Positions 46,022 through 54,807 of a DNA stretch of 64,000 nucleotides are shown piece after piece (the stretch's first letter is position 1; each line of letters begins with the position of its first letter). A model generated the notes under the pieces. The model saw only the letters and a list, made by a program, of their open reading frames with translations, made no database searches and was not told the DNA's origin. This DNA comes from Phycobacter azelaicus (GTDB lineage: Bacteria > Pseudomonadota > Alphaproteobacteria > Rhodobacterales > Rhodobacteraceae): assembly GCF_014884385.1 (NCBI RefSeq), contig NZ_WKFH01000003.1:558001-622000 (forward strand), given 5' to 3'. A program made the translations under genes and the position numbers.

Positions 46022-46213
46022 ATGCTGACCGATATCTATGCCCGCACAATGATCACCGCGACCCGTCAGAACTGCGTCACTTTACGTGATTTACCCCCAC
46101 CCAAACCGCTGCCCCGTCCCAAGGGTCGGATCGCGCGCGTCAAAAATTGGCTCGCACGCTTCAAAGGTCTTACGTCAAGGCGTTATCGCTGCGTTGATCC
46201 ACTCAAGTTATGA
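46022..46213 (+). CDS. Small basic protein of unknown function, 63 aa
   Basis: A 63-residue ORF starts at an ATG behind a strong Shine-Dalgarno sequence (CAGGAGGCACGACG). It reads MLTDIYARTMITATRQNC, then a proline-rich PPPKPLPRPKGRIARVKNW and a basic C-terminus. There is no signal peptide or membrane helix. It is divergent from the LysR gene with a 97-bp gap, so it may be its target. I recognise no family. The ribosome binding site is the main support. Confidence 0.55.
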   Translation: MLTDIYARTMITATRQNCVTLRDLPPPKPLPRPKGRIARVKNWLARFKGLTSRRYRCVDPLKL

Positions 46214-46217
46214 AAAC

Positions 46218-46267
46218 AGGCGTCGGCTTTTCAGGAAACGCGCGAACAGATCGAAAAGCCGACGCCT
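46218..46267. repeat. 15-bp perfect inverted repeat, 20-nt spacer
   Basis: AGGCGTCGGCTTTTC (46218-46232) and GAAAAGCCGACGCCT (46253-46267) are exact inverted copies. On the minus strand the fold is followed by TGTTTTCAT, as in a terminator; on the plus strand TGTACCC follows, without T-run. It starts 5 bp after the small ORF stop. It may terminate a transcript, be a small palindromic repeat element, or be part of an RNA. It has not been seen elsewhere in the window. Confidence 0.6.
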
Positions 46268-46401
46268 TGTACCCGCCTCGCCAGCACGTCGGCGCGGGCG
46301 GGATGCGAGAGCTGCGCAGAAAAGCTGCCACGAGGGAGGGCAGCACTCTTCACAGCCTGTCTCTGTTGCTTTCAAACAAGCATAGTCGCCAGGAGTGCGA
46401 T

Positions 46402-46415
46402 TTGATGCGGATCAA
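46402..46415. promoter_or_regulatory. FNR-type box upstream of the EamA transporter gene
   Basis: TTGAT-GCGG-ATCAA is an exact match to the FNR consensus. It lies 102 bp upstream of the EamA ATG at 46517, a workable distance for activation. No other intact gene is close downstream on either strand. Confidence 0.65.
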
Positions 46416-46516
46416 GTCGGTCGAAAAAACAGGGTTCTATGACAGGAAAATCGCCCGCCAATTCAAGCTTTACGATTTCTGCGCGAGTTCGTTGGAAGCC
46501 GTGCTATCCAAGCCAG

Positions 46517-47425
46517 ATGACACAGGCGTCACACAATCCGCCCTTGGCAGGGCCTTCGATCCTTATTGCCAGCCTGGGGATTCTGTTTGCCTCCCTTTGC
46601 TTTGGCGTTTTGCCCTACTTCGCGCGCGGCCTTGCCGACCAGGGCATGCCGCCGCATGTAATCGCCTTTCATCGTTTCACGCTGGCCGCGGTTGTACTTT
46701 CCCCCCTGCTGATCCGACACCGCCACAGGGCGCGGGCAATACTCTGGGGTCTTGGAGCAGGCGCTGCGATGGGAGTTGGATGGATCGGCTATGTGGCCGC
46801 CCTGCGCAGCGCGCCGGTTGCCCTTGTCGGGGTGCTCTACATGACCTATCCGGTTTTTACCCTGCTGATCGCTTGGATCGTGTTTCGAGTGAAACCCACC
46901 CTTCACGCCATTGGTGCAGCTGGCCTGATCATAGTGGCGGCCTTCGTTGCAAGTGGCCCGGCGACGGTAGGGCCACACATCCTTACTGCGCTGCTTCTCT
47001 CTCTGGCAGCGCCCCTCGGGTTCGGCCTTGGCATCACCGTGCTTGTCTATCGCTTGACCGGGCTTCCGCCACTGGCTCGTATCGCGGCGGTTTCACTTGG
47101 CTCAGTCCTTGGCCTTTTGCCGCTGATAGTCACCGCGCCGCCTTCAATGATTGTGCCGCAGGAGAGTCAGGGATGGGTTCTGCTGCTCGGCATTGCGCTT
47201 GGTACCGCCCTTATTCCGCAGCTTGTCTATTCTATATGCGCCCCGATCGCAGGCGCGGCCCAGACGGCTGTCATCGGGAGTATCGAGCTGCCGACCATGT
47301 TCGCGGTGGGTCTTATCGCGTTTGGGGAACGGATCAGCCCAGGCCAGATCACAGCCTGCCTTCTAATACTCTTGGCGATCCTGATCAGCAGCCGGGACAG
47401 CTTGCACAATACACCACCAAAATAG
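46517..47425 (+). CDS. EamA/DMT-superfamily transporter
   Basis: This multispan exporter or permease has 302 residues in the 10-helix drug/metabolite transporter layout, with two EamA repeats. The first repeat has SLCFGVLPYFARGLAD and HRFTLAAVVLSPLLI; the second ends GSIELPTMFAVGLIAFGERI. It may export amino acids or metabolites; the substrate is unknown. The ATG at 46517 (MTQASHNPP) gives a normal length although no clear ribosome binding site is seen; a start at 46439 adds 26 residues. It is convergent with ccoP. Confidence 0.82.
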   Translation: MTQASHNPPLAGPSILIASLGILFASLCFGVLPYFARGLADQGMPPHVIAFHRFTLAAVVLSPLLIRHRHRARAILWGLGAGAAMGVGWIGYVAALRSAPVALVGVLYMTYPVFTLLIAWIVFRVKPTLHAIGAAGLIIVAAFVASGPATVGPHILTALLLSLAAPLGFGLGITVLVYRLTGLPPLARIAAVSLGSVLGLLPLIVTAPPSMIVPQESQGWVLLLGIALGTALIPQLVYSICAPIAGAAQTAVIGSIELPTMFAVGLIAFGERISPGQITACLLILLAILISSRDSLHNTPPK

Positions 47426-47451
47426 GGTTTCACCAAAGCGCCGCCAACATG

Positions 47452-47482
47452 AAAAAAGGGCCGCCTCATGGGCGGCCCTTTC
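47452..47482 (-). terminator. Rho-independent terminator of ccoNOQP
   Basis: AAAGGGCCGCC and GGCGGCCCTTT form an 11-bp perfect stem with a 5-nt loop. On the minus strand the fold runs into TTTTTTC, about 28 bp after the ccoP stop, so it should end the oxidase transcript. It could also act on the convergent EamA transcript. Confidence 0.85.
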
Positions 47483-47509
47483 CAATCTCACCTTTATGCG
47501 GATGCGCGG

Positions 47510-48379
47510 TTATTCACCACCACCCAGCTGATGCACATAAGCAGACACGGCCCGGATCTCTGCTTCGCTGAGACGGGTGTTCCACGGCGGCATCACGCCG
47601 TAACGCGAGTTCATCACCGTCTCGGTCAGCGCAGCATAGTCACCACCATAAAGCCAGATCGCATCTGCAAGGTTCGGCGCACCCTGGCTGCGGTCTCCGG
47701 TTCCGTCATCCATGTGGCAGGACGCGCAGTTGTCTGCAAAGACCACCGAACCAGCCTCAACCTTGGAGGGATCCTGCGCATCACCCGAAAGCGACATCAC
47801 GAAGTTCACGACCTGATCAATTTCTTCGGTCTCCAGCAACTCATCGCGACCAAAGGCAGGCATCGCGGAGTAGCGCGCATCATCGCTTTCCTCGTTTCGG
47901 ATACCGTGCGTGATGGTGAAGTGGATGTCCTCCATCGAGCCCCCCCACAGCCAGTCATCGTCCAAGAGGTTGGGATAGCCCTTGGCACCTGCGGCGCCAG
48001 ATCCGTGACACTGGGCGCACCAGGTCTTGAACACGGCCGAGCCTGCAGACACAGCATAAGAGTTCAGCTCCGCATCGGCCGCGATCTCGGTCAGCTCGGT
48101 TTCAACCAGCTTGGCGTTGATCGGCGCATTGGCCTCCTCCACTGCCGCGATCTCATTTGCCACATCGGCGCGTGTGGACCAGCCAAGGACACCAGCAGTT
48201 GCGGAGTTGATCATCGGCCATGCGGGATAGGCGATGGTATAGCCAATCCCCCAGATGATGGTCAGGTAGAAGGTCCAGAGCCACCAGCGCGGCATCGGGT
48301 TATCGAACTCCTCAATCCCGTCCCACTCATGGCCGGTGGTGTTCGGATCGCTGTCGAACTTCTGCGATTTCTTACTCAT
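47510..48379 (-). CDS. ccoP: cbb3 cytochrome oxidase dihaem subunit CcoP
   Basis: CcoP is the dihaem c-type subunit that carries electrons to CcoO and CcoN. The 289-residue protein has an N-terminal membrane helix (about 32-50) and two haem c sites: CAQCH at 121-125 and CASCH at 218-222, each followed by a Met-containing segment. It overlaps ccoQ by four bases and ends the operon. Confidence 0.96.
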   Translation of the reverse strand: MSKKSQKFDSDPNTTGHEWDGIEEFDNPMPRWWLWTFYLTIIWGIGYTIAYPAWPMINSATAGVLGWSTRADVANEIAAVEEANAPINAKLVETELTEIAADAELNSYAVSAGSAVFKTWCAQCHGSGAAGAKGYPNLLDDDWLWGGSMEDIHFTITHGIRNEESDDARYSAMPAFGRDELLETEEIDQVVNFVMSLSGDAQDPSKVEAGSVVFADNCASCHMDDGTGDRSQGAPNLADAIWLYGGDYAALTETVMNSRYGVMPPWNTRLSEAEIRAVSAYVHQLGGGE

Positions 48380-48573
48380 GTCCGCGCCTCCTCGGCTTTA
48401 CCCTTTGCAGGGGCGGGTTTGTCATCGTGACGAAAGGGGATATCGGCCGTGTCGCGGTAGACCCGGCTGCTGCCCGGGCGAAACACCCAGACAACAACCC
48501 CAATGAAGAAGGCGAACAGCATCAGCAGCATCCAGCTGTCTGCGAACTGCCGAAGGAAAGTATATTCTTCCAT
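48376..48573 (-). CDS. ccoQ: cbb3 cytochrome oxidase small subunit CcoQ
   Basis: CcoQ is a short single-helix subunit that stabilises the oxidase. The 65-residue protein has [14 protein letters not shown], one helix at about 14-32 and [18 protein letters not shown], all familiar in FixQ-type proteins. It is 14 bp after ccoO and overlaps ccoP. Confidence 0.93.
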   Translation of the reverse strand: MEEYTFLRQFADSWMLLMLFAFFIGVVVWVFRPGSSRVYRDTADIPFRHDDKPAPAKGKAEEART

Positions 48574-48587
48574 CTCTTCCTCCTGAC

Positions 48588-49316
48588 TTAGCGGCTTGCA
48601 TCCGGGGTAAAGGTCGAGAAGTCGACCAAAGTCCCCAGCATTTGCAGGTAAGCAATCAAGGCATCCGCTTCGGACACGCCCGGCTGGCCATCAAAGTTGC
48701 GTACGTTGATGTCTTCGCCGTAACGTTCCAAAAGGCCATCATAATCGCTATCGGGATCTGCCTGAGCGGCAAAATCCGCTTGCGCAGCCTCGATCATCTC
48801 ATCGGTGTAAGGCACGCCGAGGATCGCATTGGTGGCCATGATGTCGCCGATGTATCTGCCGTCGATCATGGTCTCCTCAAGGAAGCCATACTTGGGCATT
48901 ACCGACTCCGGCACCACGGATTGCGGATCGCGCAGGTGGTCCACATGCCACTCGTCCGAATAGCGCCCACCGACACGGGCCAGATCCGGCCCTGTCCGCT
49001 TTGAGCCCCACTGGAACGGGCGGTCGTACATGGACTCTGCCGCCAGCGAATAGTGACCATAGCGTTCGACCTCATCCCGCATGGGGCGGATCATCTGGCT
49101 GTGGCAGACGTAGCAGCCTTCGCGCAGGTAGACTTCGCGACCGGCCATCTCAAGCGGGGTGTAGGGACGCATGCCTTCCACCTCTTCGATGGTATTTTCC
49201 AGCCAGAACAGCGGCGCGATCTGCACCAGACCACCAATCGTCACAACCAGGAAACTGCACACCAGAAGGAGGGTCGCGTTGGTCTCGAGGATTTTATGTT
49301 TGTCGAGAATTGCCAT
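48588..49316 (-). CDS. ccoO: cbb3 cytochrome oxidase monohaem subunit CcoO
   Basis: CcoO is the monohaem cytochrome c subunit. The 242-residue protein has an N-terminal anchor at about 13-32, the haem site CYVCH at 68-72, [14 protein letters not shown] and a late Met-containing [14 protein letters not shown]. It lies 14 bp after ccoN in the tight ccoNOQP operon. Confidence 0.96.
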   Translation of the reverse strand: MAILDKHKILETNATLLLVCSFLVVTIGGLVQIAPLFWLENTIEEVEGMRPYTPLEMAGREVYLREGCYVCHSQMIRPMRDEVERYGHYSLAAESMYDRPFQWGSKRTGPDLARVGGRYSDEWHVDHLRDPQSVVPESVMPKYGFLEETMIDGRYIGDIMATNAILGVPYTDEMIEAAQADFAAQADPDSDYDGLLERYGEDINVRNFDGQPGVSEADALIAYLQMLGTLVDFSTFTPDASR

Positions 49317-49330
49317 TTGTCCGGCCCTCC

Positions 49331-50941
49331 TTACTCAGCCGGGACCGTGACCGACAGGCTGGCTTCTTTAGCCGGAGCCCGACGGACGGTCATCCATAGG
49401 TTATAGCACATGATGACGGCACCAGCGACGTACATGACACCACCCAAACCACGCACCACATACATCGGGAACTTGGCGGCAACGGTGTCGGCAAAGGAGT
49501 TCACGAGGAACCCGTTCGCATCAACTTCACGCCACATCAGACCTTCCATGATACCGGTCACCCACATGGACGCGGCGTAAAGAACGATACCAATAGTGGC
49601 GAGCCAGAAGTGCCAGGACACCATCTGCAGCGAGTAGAGACGCTCACGCTTCCACAGCACCGGTACGAGGAAGTACAAGGCACCAAAAGTGATCATGCCG
49701 TTCCAGCCCAGCGCACCGGAGTGCACGTGACCGATGGTCCAGTCGGTGTAGTGAGACAGGGAATTCACGGCACGGATGGACATCATCGGGCCTTCGAAGG
49801 TGGACATGCCGTAAAAGCCGACCGAGATCACCATCATACGGATAACGGGGTCGGTGCGCAGCTTGTCCCAGGCGCCCGAGAGCGTCATCAGACCGTTGAT
49901 CATGCCACCCCATGAGGGCATCCAAAGAACGATCGAGAACACCATGCCAAGGGTCGAGGCCCAGTCAGGCAGCGCGGTGTAGTGCAGGTGGTGCGGACCA
50001 GCCCAGATGTATATGAAGATCAGTGCCCAGAAGTGGATGATCGACAGCTTGTATGAGAAAACCGGACGTTCGGCCTGCTTCGGGATAAAGTAATACATCA
50101 TGCCAAGGAAACCCGCCGTCAGGAAGAAGCCCACAGCATTGTGGCCATACCACCACTGAACCATGGCATCCTGCACGCCCGGCCAGACGATGACCGACTT
50201 GGAACCCCAGATGGACACCGGAATGGTCAGGTTATTGACCACATGCAGCATGGCGACGGTGACGATGAAGGCCAGGTAGAACCAGTTGGCCACATAGATA
50301 TGCGGCTCTTTCCGCTTGATCAGCGTGCCCAGGAAGACGGCAAGATAAGCGACCCAGACGATGGTCAGCCACAGGTCGACGTACCATTCGGGTTCAGCGT
50401 ATTCCTTGGACTGGGTCCCGCCCAGCAGGTAGCCGGTCGCTGCAAGAACGATGAACAGCTGATAGCCCCAGAACACGAACCACGCCAGGTTGCCGCCCCA
50501 AAGACGTGCCGCCGAGGTGCGCTGCACCACATAGAACGACGTTGCCAGCAGCGCGTTGCCGCCAAAGGCGAAGATCACCGCCGAGGTGTGCAGCGGACGC
50601 AGGCGGCCAAAGTTGGCAAAGCCCTGTGCCCAATCAAAGTTCAGGGCCGGGAAAGCCAGCTGGAAGGCAATGAATGTGCCTGCCAGAAAGCCCACAACAC
50701 CCCAAAAGGCCGTGGCAATGACACCGGCGCGCACGACGCTGTCAAAGTATTCGTGTTCGAGGCTTCCCGCGGCCAGTACTGGCTCATCGGTGCGGCGAAG
50801 GGTGTAGAGGAAAAGGCCACCAGCCACGAGCATGACGATGGCCGCATGCACCTGGTAAGCCAGATCCCGCGCGAAATTGATCCCCATCATCGCAAAAAGC
50901 GTGACGAGACCAAGCGCTATCAGCTTGAGATAATTAGACAT
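49331..50941 (-). CDS. ccoN: cbb3 cytochrome oxidase catalytic subunit CcoN
   Basis: CcoN is the haem-copper catalytic subunit that reduces O2 at high affinity. The 536-residue protein has twelve predicted helices, with conserved His in [33 protein letters not shown] and [14 protein letters not shown] chose the ATG at 50941 with AAAGGGA upstream; the long in-frame extension to 51073 would cover the FNR box and is not coding. It is divergent from the stress protein gene. Confidence 0.96.
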   Translation of the reverse strand: MSNYLKLIALGLVTLFAMMGINFARDLAYQVHAAIVMLVAGGLFLYTLRRTDEPVLAAGSLEHEYFDSVVRAGVIATAFWGVVGFLAGTFIAFQLAFPALNFDWAQGFANFGRLRPLHTSAVIFAFGGNALLATSFYVVQRTSAARLWGGNLAWFVFWGYQLFIVLAATGYLLGGTQSKEYAEPEWYVDLWLTIVWVAYLAVFLGTLIKRKEPHIYVANWFYLAFIVTVAMLHVVNNLTIPVSIWGSKSVIVWPGVQDAMVQWWYGHNAVGFFLTAGFLGMMYYFIPKQAERPVFSYKLSIIHFWALIFIYIWAGPHHLHYTALPDWASTLGMVFSIVLWMPSWGGMINGLMTLSGAWDKLRTDPVIRMMVISVGFYGMSTFEGPMMSIRAVNSLSHYTDWTIGHVHSGALGWNGMITFGALYFLVPVLWKRERLYSLQMVSWHFWLATIGIVLYAASMWVTGIMEGLMWREVDANGFLVNSFADTVAAKFPMYVVRGLGGVMYVAGAVIMCYNLWMTVRRAPAKEASLSVTVPAE

Positions 50942-51034
50942 CTTGCGTCCCTTTAACATGTACCGCGCGATTCTTCCGCCACGCGGGACCTTTTTAGACC
51001 ACGTTCGTGATGCAAAACGCGCTCGGCGAACGCA

Positions 51035-51048
51035 TTGATCTGCATCAA
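51035..51048. promoter_or_regulatory. FNR/FnrL-type box between ccoN and the stress protein gene
   Basis: TTGAT-CTGC-ATCAA is an exact FNR consensus, 94 bp from the ccoN start and 99 bp from the divergent stress protein start. One box could activate both under low oxygen. Similar shared sites are known upstream of cbb3 genes. Confidence 0.8.
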
Positions 51049-51146
51049 GACAATCACGAAACAACTGTGACACATCAAAAACAGCACGACCAATGAAACG
51101 CGCGCGCCCTTTGGTAATTTTGCGCGACTTCCACCATGAGGCGACA

Positions 51147-51986
51147 ATGACCTACAAAACCATATTGACCGTCCTGACAGACAAGAACACAGCTGCCGCG
51201 CCGCTGGCACAGGCTGCTGCACTCGCCAATCACCTTTCCGGCCACACAGATGCGCTGTGCCTTGGCGTCGACCGGACCCAAACCGGCTATTACTACGCCG
51301 GTGCTAACGCCATGATCATTCAGGAAGCGATGGTGCGCGCGCAGGAAGAAGCTGCAGAGCTGAAGGCCCATGCCGCTGAAGTACTCAAACATCTAGGCGG
51401 GCCTTTCTCCACGGACGTAGCAATCGCCCCCATCGCCGATCTCGGTCGTCACGTGGCCCGTCATGCCCGCTTTTCCGATCTGGTGGTCCTTGGAAAACCC
51501 TACGGTGAGGGCATTGGTGCCGAGGCCGAGCCGGTGGTCGAAGCGGCTCTGTTTGAAGGGCGCACGCCGGTGCTGGTCGTTCCTGAACAGGCCAAGCCGC
51601 TCACCCAGCCCAAGACTGTTCTTGTAGCATGGAACGAAAGCATTGAGGCAATGACCGCTGTCCGCAAGTCGCTGCCATTCCTGACGAAAGCAGAATGCGC
51701 GCGTATCGTGGTCATCGACCCGCCACAGCACGGCCCCGAGCGATCAGATCCAGGCGGCATGCTCGCGCAGATGCTAGCGCGCCACGGTGTGACATGCGAG
51801 ATTGATGTGCTCAGCAAGACCATGCCCCGCGTCTCGGACATTCTGAACCGCCACGCCACCGACGCCGCAGCAGACATGATCGTTATGGGGGCCTACGGCC
51901 ATTCGCGCTTCCGTGAGGCTATCTTGGGCGGCGCCACCCGCAACATGCTGGAAAAGGCGACCGTCCCCGTCTTCATGGCGCATTGA
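51147..51986 (+). CDS. Universal stress protein (UspA family), two-domain
   Basis: This cytoplasmic protein of 279 residues has two UspA-type halves. The second ends with the nucleotide-binding signature: [25 protein letters not shown]-x2-G-x9-G-S/T in type. The first half is divergent and longer than one classical domain. Usp proteins aid survival under energy or oxygen stress, and placement opposite ccoN with a shared FNR box fits that. The ATG at 51147 follows GAGG; an earlier in-frame start at 51093 lacks support. Confidence 0.88.
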   Translation: MTYKTILTVLTDKNTAAAPLAQAAALANHLSGHTDALCLGVDRTQTGYYYAGANAMIIQEAMVRAQEEAAELKAHAAEVLKHLGGPFSTDVAIAPIADLGRHVARHARFSDLVVLGKPYGEGIGAEAEPVVEAALFEGRTPVLVVPEQAKPLTQPKTVLVAWNESIEAMTAVRKSLPFLTKAECARIVVIDPPQHGPERSDPGGMLAQMLARHGVTCEIDVLSKTMPRVSDILNRHATDAAADMIVMGAYGHSRFREAILGGATRNMLEKATVPVFMAH

Positions 51987-52007
51987 TACTGCGACCAAAA
52001 TGAAATT

Positions 52008-52040
52008 AAAGGCGCCTCATATCCCGAGGCGCCTTTTCTT
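52008..52040 (+). terminator. Rho-independent terminator of the stress protein gene
   Basis: AAAGGCGCCTC and GAGGCGCCTTT form an 11-bp perfect stem with a 7-nt loop, then TCTTTTA. It lies 22 bp after the stop codon and could also end the convergent small membrane protein transcript. Confidence 0.85.
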
Positions 52041-52052
52041 TTACCTGTTGAC

Positions 52053-52310
52053 CTAGCGCGCTTTGCGGATCAGCCCGATCAAGAACAGAAGGATGACCGC
52101 TCCAATGGTGGCATGAATGATGGAGGCAAGCGCCCCTCCTCCGACTGCAAAGCCAAGTGCGGGAAAAATCATGCCCGCCAGAAAAGCCCCCACAATGCCA
52201 ACTATTATGTTGCCAATAATGCCAAAACCGCGCCCCTGCATGATCTTGCCGGACAGCCACCCGGCAAGAGCACCGATGATCAGCATGCCGATCAAGCTTT
52301 CGAATTGCAT
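52053..52310 (-). CDS. GlsB/YeaQ/YmgE-family stress-response membrane protein
   Basis: This 85-residue protein is almost wholly hydrophobic with three predicted helices and the family glycine pattern (IGALAGWLSGKIM, GIIGNIIVGIVGAFLAG). The family is associated with general stress, from annotation of homologues such as YeaQ; a mechanism is not established. It is alone between convergent and same-strand neighbours. Confidence 0.9.
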   Translation of the reverse strand: MQFESLIGMLIIGALAGWLSGKIMQGRGFGIIGNIIVGIVGAFLAGMIFPALGFAVGGGALASIIHATIGAVILLFLIGLIRKAR

Positions 52311-52374
52311 GGCGTTTACTCCTTTGTTTGAAGCAACCTAGCGATCAATGGTCACATCGTCACCAGCTTAGATG

Positions 52375-53700
52375 TCACCTGCGCACGTAATGCATACCTT
52401 GGAAACGGGCCCGCATCGCGCGGGTCTGAGCAGCGACAGCCTTGGTATCATTTCCAGTCAACCCGAGGGCAATCAGCGACGCCAGTTCGGGTGCATCAGC
52501 CACAGTCACACCCCGTCGCACCAGTTCGGGCGTGCCAATCCGAAGACCGTTCATATCGCTTGGTACCTGGGCGATGGGCAACCCGATACCACAGGCCAGA
52601 AACCCTGCCTGTCGCAAAGTTTTTGACGCGGCCTGCCCGCCCCCGAATGCTGCAGCCTCAAGTGCGAACTGGTGGGACTGAGTGGCACCGCTGCTCCCTT
52701 TGAAGACCGGCAGGCCCAGTTTCTCAAGTTCGACTGCCAAGGCCTGTGACAAAGCGATCATCGCGGCGGCGTAGTCGGTTCCATAGTCTATCCAGTCCAA
52801 CAAGCTCACCGCCAGCGCCGCCGTTTTTGCCACATCAAAGTTCGCGGTCATTCCGGGAAAAGCAATCGTATCAAGGCGTTCTGCGAGCTCCGCATCATTG
52901 GTGACGATCAACCCACCTGCAGGGCCACCAAGGCTTTTGTAAGTACTCATAGTCATCAGGTGCGCGCCTTCATGCAGCGGATTGGCCCAGGCGCCCCCGG
53001 CGATAATCCCGCATTGATGTGCGGCGTCAAACAGCACCTTTGCGTCCACCTCATCCGCGATGGCACGGATATCCGCCACAGGATGCGGGAACAGATTGAG
53101 ACTGCCGCCGATTGTAATCAGCTTGGGACGCACCTCTTTCGCAAGCGCGCGAAGGGCAATCAGATCGACGGTATAGCCATCCGCATGCACGGGCGCAGGG
53201 TGGGTTTTGAGGCCATATAGACCTGCGCAGCCGGCGTCATGATGAGTGACATGCCCGCCCACGGCCGCAGGCGGCGCAATAATTGCATCTCCGGGCTGCG
53301 TTAGCGCCATAAAGCCGTAAAGATTGGCCAGCGCTCCAGAACCAACACGCACCTCCGCATAAGTGGCTTGGAACACTTCGGCCGCCAGCTCGGCTGCGAT
53401 CACCTCGATTTCCTCGATCGCTTCCAACCCCATTTCGTATTTGTCACCCGGATACCCAAGCGATGGGCGGCTGCCAAGCCCCGAAGACAGTACCGCCTCG
53501 GCCTTTGGGTTCATGACATTGGTGGCCGGGTTGAGATTGAAGCACTCCTCGTCATGGATCTGACTGTTGCGTGCGATCAGCGCATCGATGCGCGTGCCAA
53601 TATCGGCAGGGCGCGCGCCTGCGGTGCGCAAAGCAATGCCCTGAACGCGAGTTTCGCACTCGTCCGGCACCCAAGGGCGGGTCAAAAGGGAGGCGGTCAT
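52375..53700 (-). CDS. SHMT-like PLP-dependent enzyme (non-canonical)
   Basis: This 441-residue enzyme has the serine hydroxymethyltransferase fold: Asp225 and His228 in LFDAAHQCGI, and the PLP lysine at 255 in STYKSLGGPAGG. It differs from housekeeping GlyA, which has YPGKRYYGG in the active site; here it reads YPGDKYEMG, and THKTLRGPRGG is replaced. It may be an aldolase or a methylserine/hydroxy-amino-acid transferase; folate use is unproven. It is divergent from a LysR regulator that probably controls it. Confidence 0.8.
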   Translation of the reverse strand: MTASLLTRPWVPDECETRVQGIALRTAGARPADIGTRIDALIARNSQIHDEECFNLNPATNVMNPKAEAVLSSGLGSRPSLGYPGDKYEMGLEAIEEIEVIAAELAAEVFQATYAEVRVGSGALANLYGFMALTQPGDAIIAPPAAVGGHVTHHDAGCAGLYGLKTHPAPVHADGYTVDLIALRALAKEVRPKLITIGGSLNLFPHPVADIRAIADEVDAKVLFDAAHQCGIIAGGAWANPLHEGAHLMTMSTYKSLGGPAGGLIVTNDAELAERLDTIAFPGMTANFDVAKTAALAVSLLDWIDYGTDYAAAMIALSQALAVELEKLGLPVFKGSSGATQSHQFALEAAAFGGGQAASKTLRQAGFLACGIGLPIAQVPSDMNGLRIGTPELVRRGVTVADAPELASLIALGLTGNDTKAVAAQTRAMRARFQGMHYVRR

Positions 53701-53808
53701 GGTTTTGGTCCTTTTGTGTATCTTGGTCCGCTTCAGTGAAGCCCAGACCCCGACTTGCAGGCAAACCAGATTTTTGAAAAACTAGGGTTAGAAAAATTAA
53801 GCCTGCTC

Positions 53809-54702
53809 ATGCCTGTTGCACCGCCCCGCCCCAAATCTCTTCCGCTTACTGCACTGCGCGCCTTTGAGGCGGCCGCACGCCTCGGTAGCTTTGCCTCAGC
53901 AGCCCAGGAGCTTGGCGTTACGGCCGGGGCCATTTCGGCGCAAGTAAAATCCCTTGAAGAAAGCATAGGTTCGCCGCTGTTCCATCGACGCGCCAAGGCG
54001 GTCGAACTGACCGCAACAGGAGCCCGCGTCCTACCCGCCTTTTCACAGGCTTTCGATCAACTGGGCGCCGCAGTTCAAAAGCTGCGGGACGAGGCAACGC
54101 CGCAAGTGGTCCACATCGCGACTTCGCCTGCGGTTGCACAATACTGGCTTTCTCCACGGCTGCCACGCCTGCGCCGTGATATGCCTCAGGCGAGCATCTC
54201 CATCACCGCTCTGGAAACGCCTCCGAACCTCAAACGCACACCTTATGATTTGTGCCTGTTCTTCGACGCTGAGCAAGGAGAGGTGGTCGACACTGATGTC
54301 ATCTTTCCGGTGTGCAGCCCGGATCTTGCTACGCGGCTGACAAGGCCAGAAAACCTGCAAGACATCCCCTGCCTTTCGGACAGCACGTGGGAAAGCGATT
54401 GGGCGCATTGGCTCGCGGCTGCCGGGCTTAAGGAACAGGTTATACCCAGCGGCCCTGTATACTCACTCTACGCGCTGGCCGTCGAGGAAGCCTTGAACGG
54501 CGCTGGTGTCCTGATGGGTCATGGAGCGCTGCTGAAGTCGTTTTTGCGCTCCGGACGTCTCGTCGCCCCGTTTGATACTAAGGTGACGCTGCAAAAGCCC
54601 CTGCGCCTGTGGCATCTTCCCGGTCGCAGCCCTACAGCGGCAGTCCGCCAGGTAGCCGATTGGCTATCGTCCGGAAAAACGCCGCCAAGCGTAGCCGGTT
54701 GA
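53809..54702 (+). CDS. LysR-family transcriptional regulator (GcvA-like)
   Basis: This 297-residue regulator has the N-terminal LysR helix-turn-helix (LPLTALRAFEAAARLGSFASAAQELGVTAGAISAQVKSLE) and a GcvA-type effector domain (VHIATSPAVAQYWLSPRLPRL). It is divergent from the SHMT-like gene with a 108-bp gap, the usual LysR target arrangement, so an amino-acid ligand is plausible. I chose the ATG at 53809 (MPVAPPRPK); a TTG at 53755 would extend it by 18 residues. Confidence 0.86.
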   Translation: MPVAPPRPKSLPLTALRAFEAAARLGSFASAAQELGVTAGAISAQVKSLEESIGSPLFHRRAKAVELTATGARVLPAFSQAFDQLGAAVQKLRDEATPQVVHIATSPAVAQYWLSPRLPRLRRDMPQASISITALETPPNLKRTPYDLCLFFDAEQGEVVDTDVIFPVCSPDLATRLTRPENLQDIPCLSDSTWESDWAHWLAAAGLKEQVIPSGPVYSLYALAVEEALNGAGVLMGHGALLKSFLRSGRLVAPFDTKVTLQKPLRLWHLPGRSPTAAVRQVADWLSSGKTPPSVAG

Positions 54703-54733
54703 CCAGACACACGCGATCTGCGCCGCAATGAGC

Positions 54734-54786
54734 CTTGAGGTAACGCAGCAGCAGTGTGCACAAAAGCCCCGAAACGTCACCTCAAG
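54734..54786. repeat. Imperfect inverted repeat after lysR
   Basis: CTTGAGGTAACG and CGTCACCTCAAG pair at 11 of 12 positions with a 29-nt loop, in the gap between convergent lysR and fnrL genes. It could fold as a 3' end structure for either transcript, but it has no T-run. Confidence 0.35.
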
Positions 54787-54807
54787 TTTCGTCGATGATA
54801 TGGAGCC

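Larger units (their letters stand above)
46214..46516. other. Regulatory-looking gap upstream of the EamA gene
   Basis: This 303-base stretch between the 63-residue ORF and the EamA start contains a 15-bp perfect inverted repeat and an exact FNR-type box (both listed). Other reading frames cross it, but without motifs. I see no terminal repeat that would mark an insertion sequence. Confidence 0.5.
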
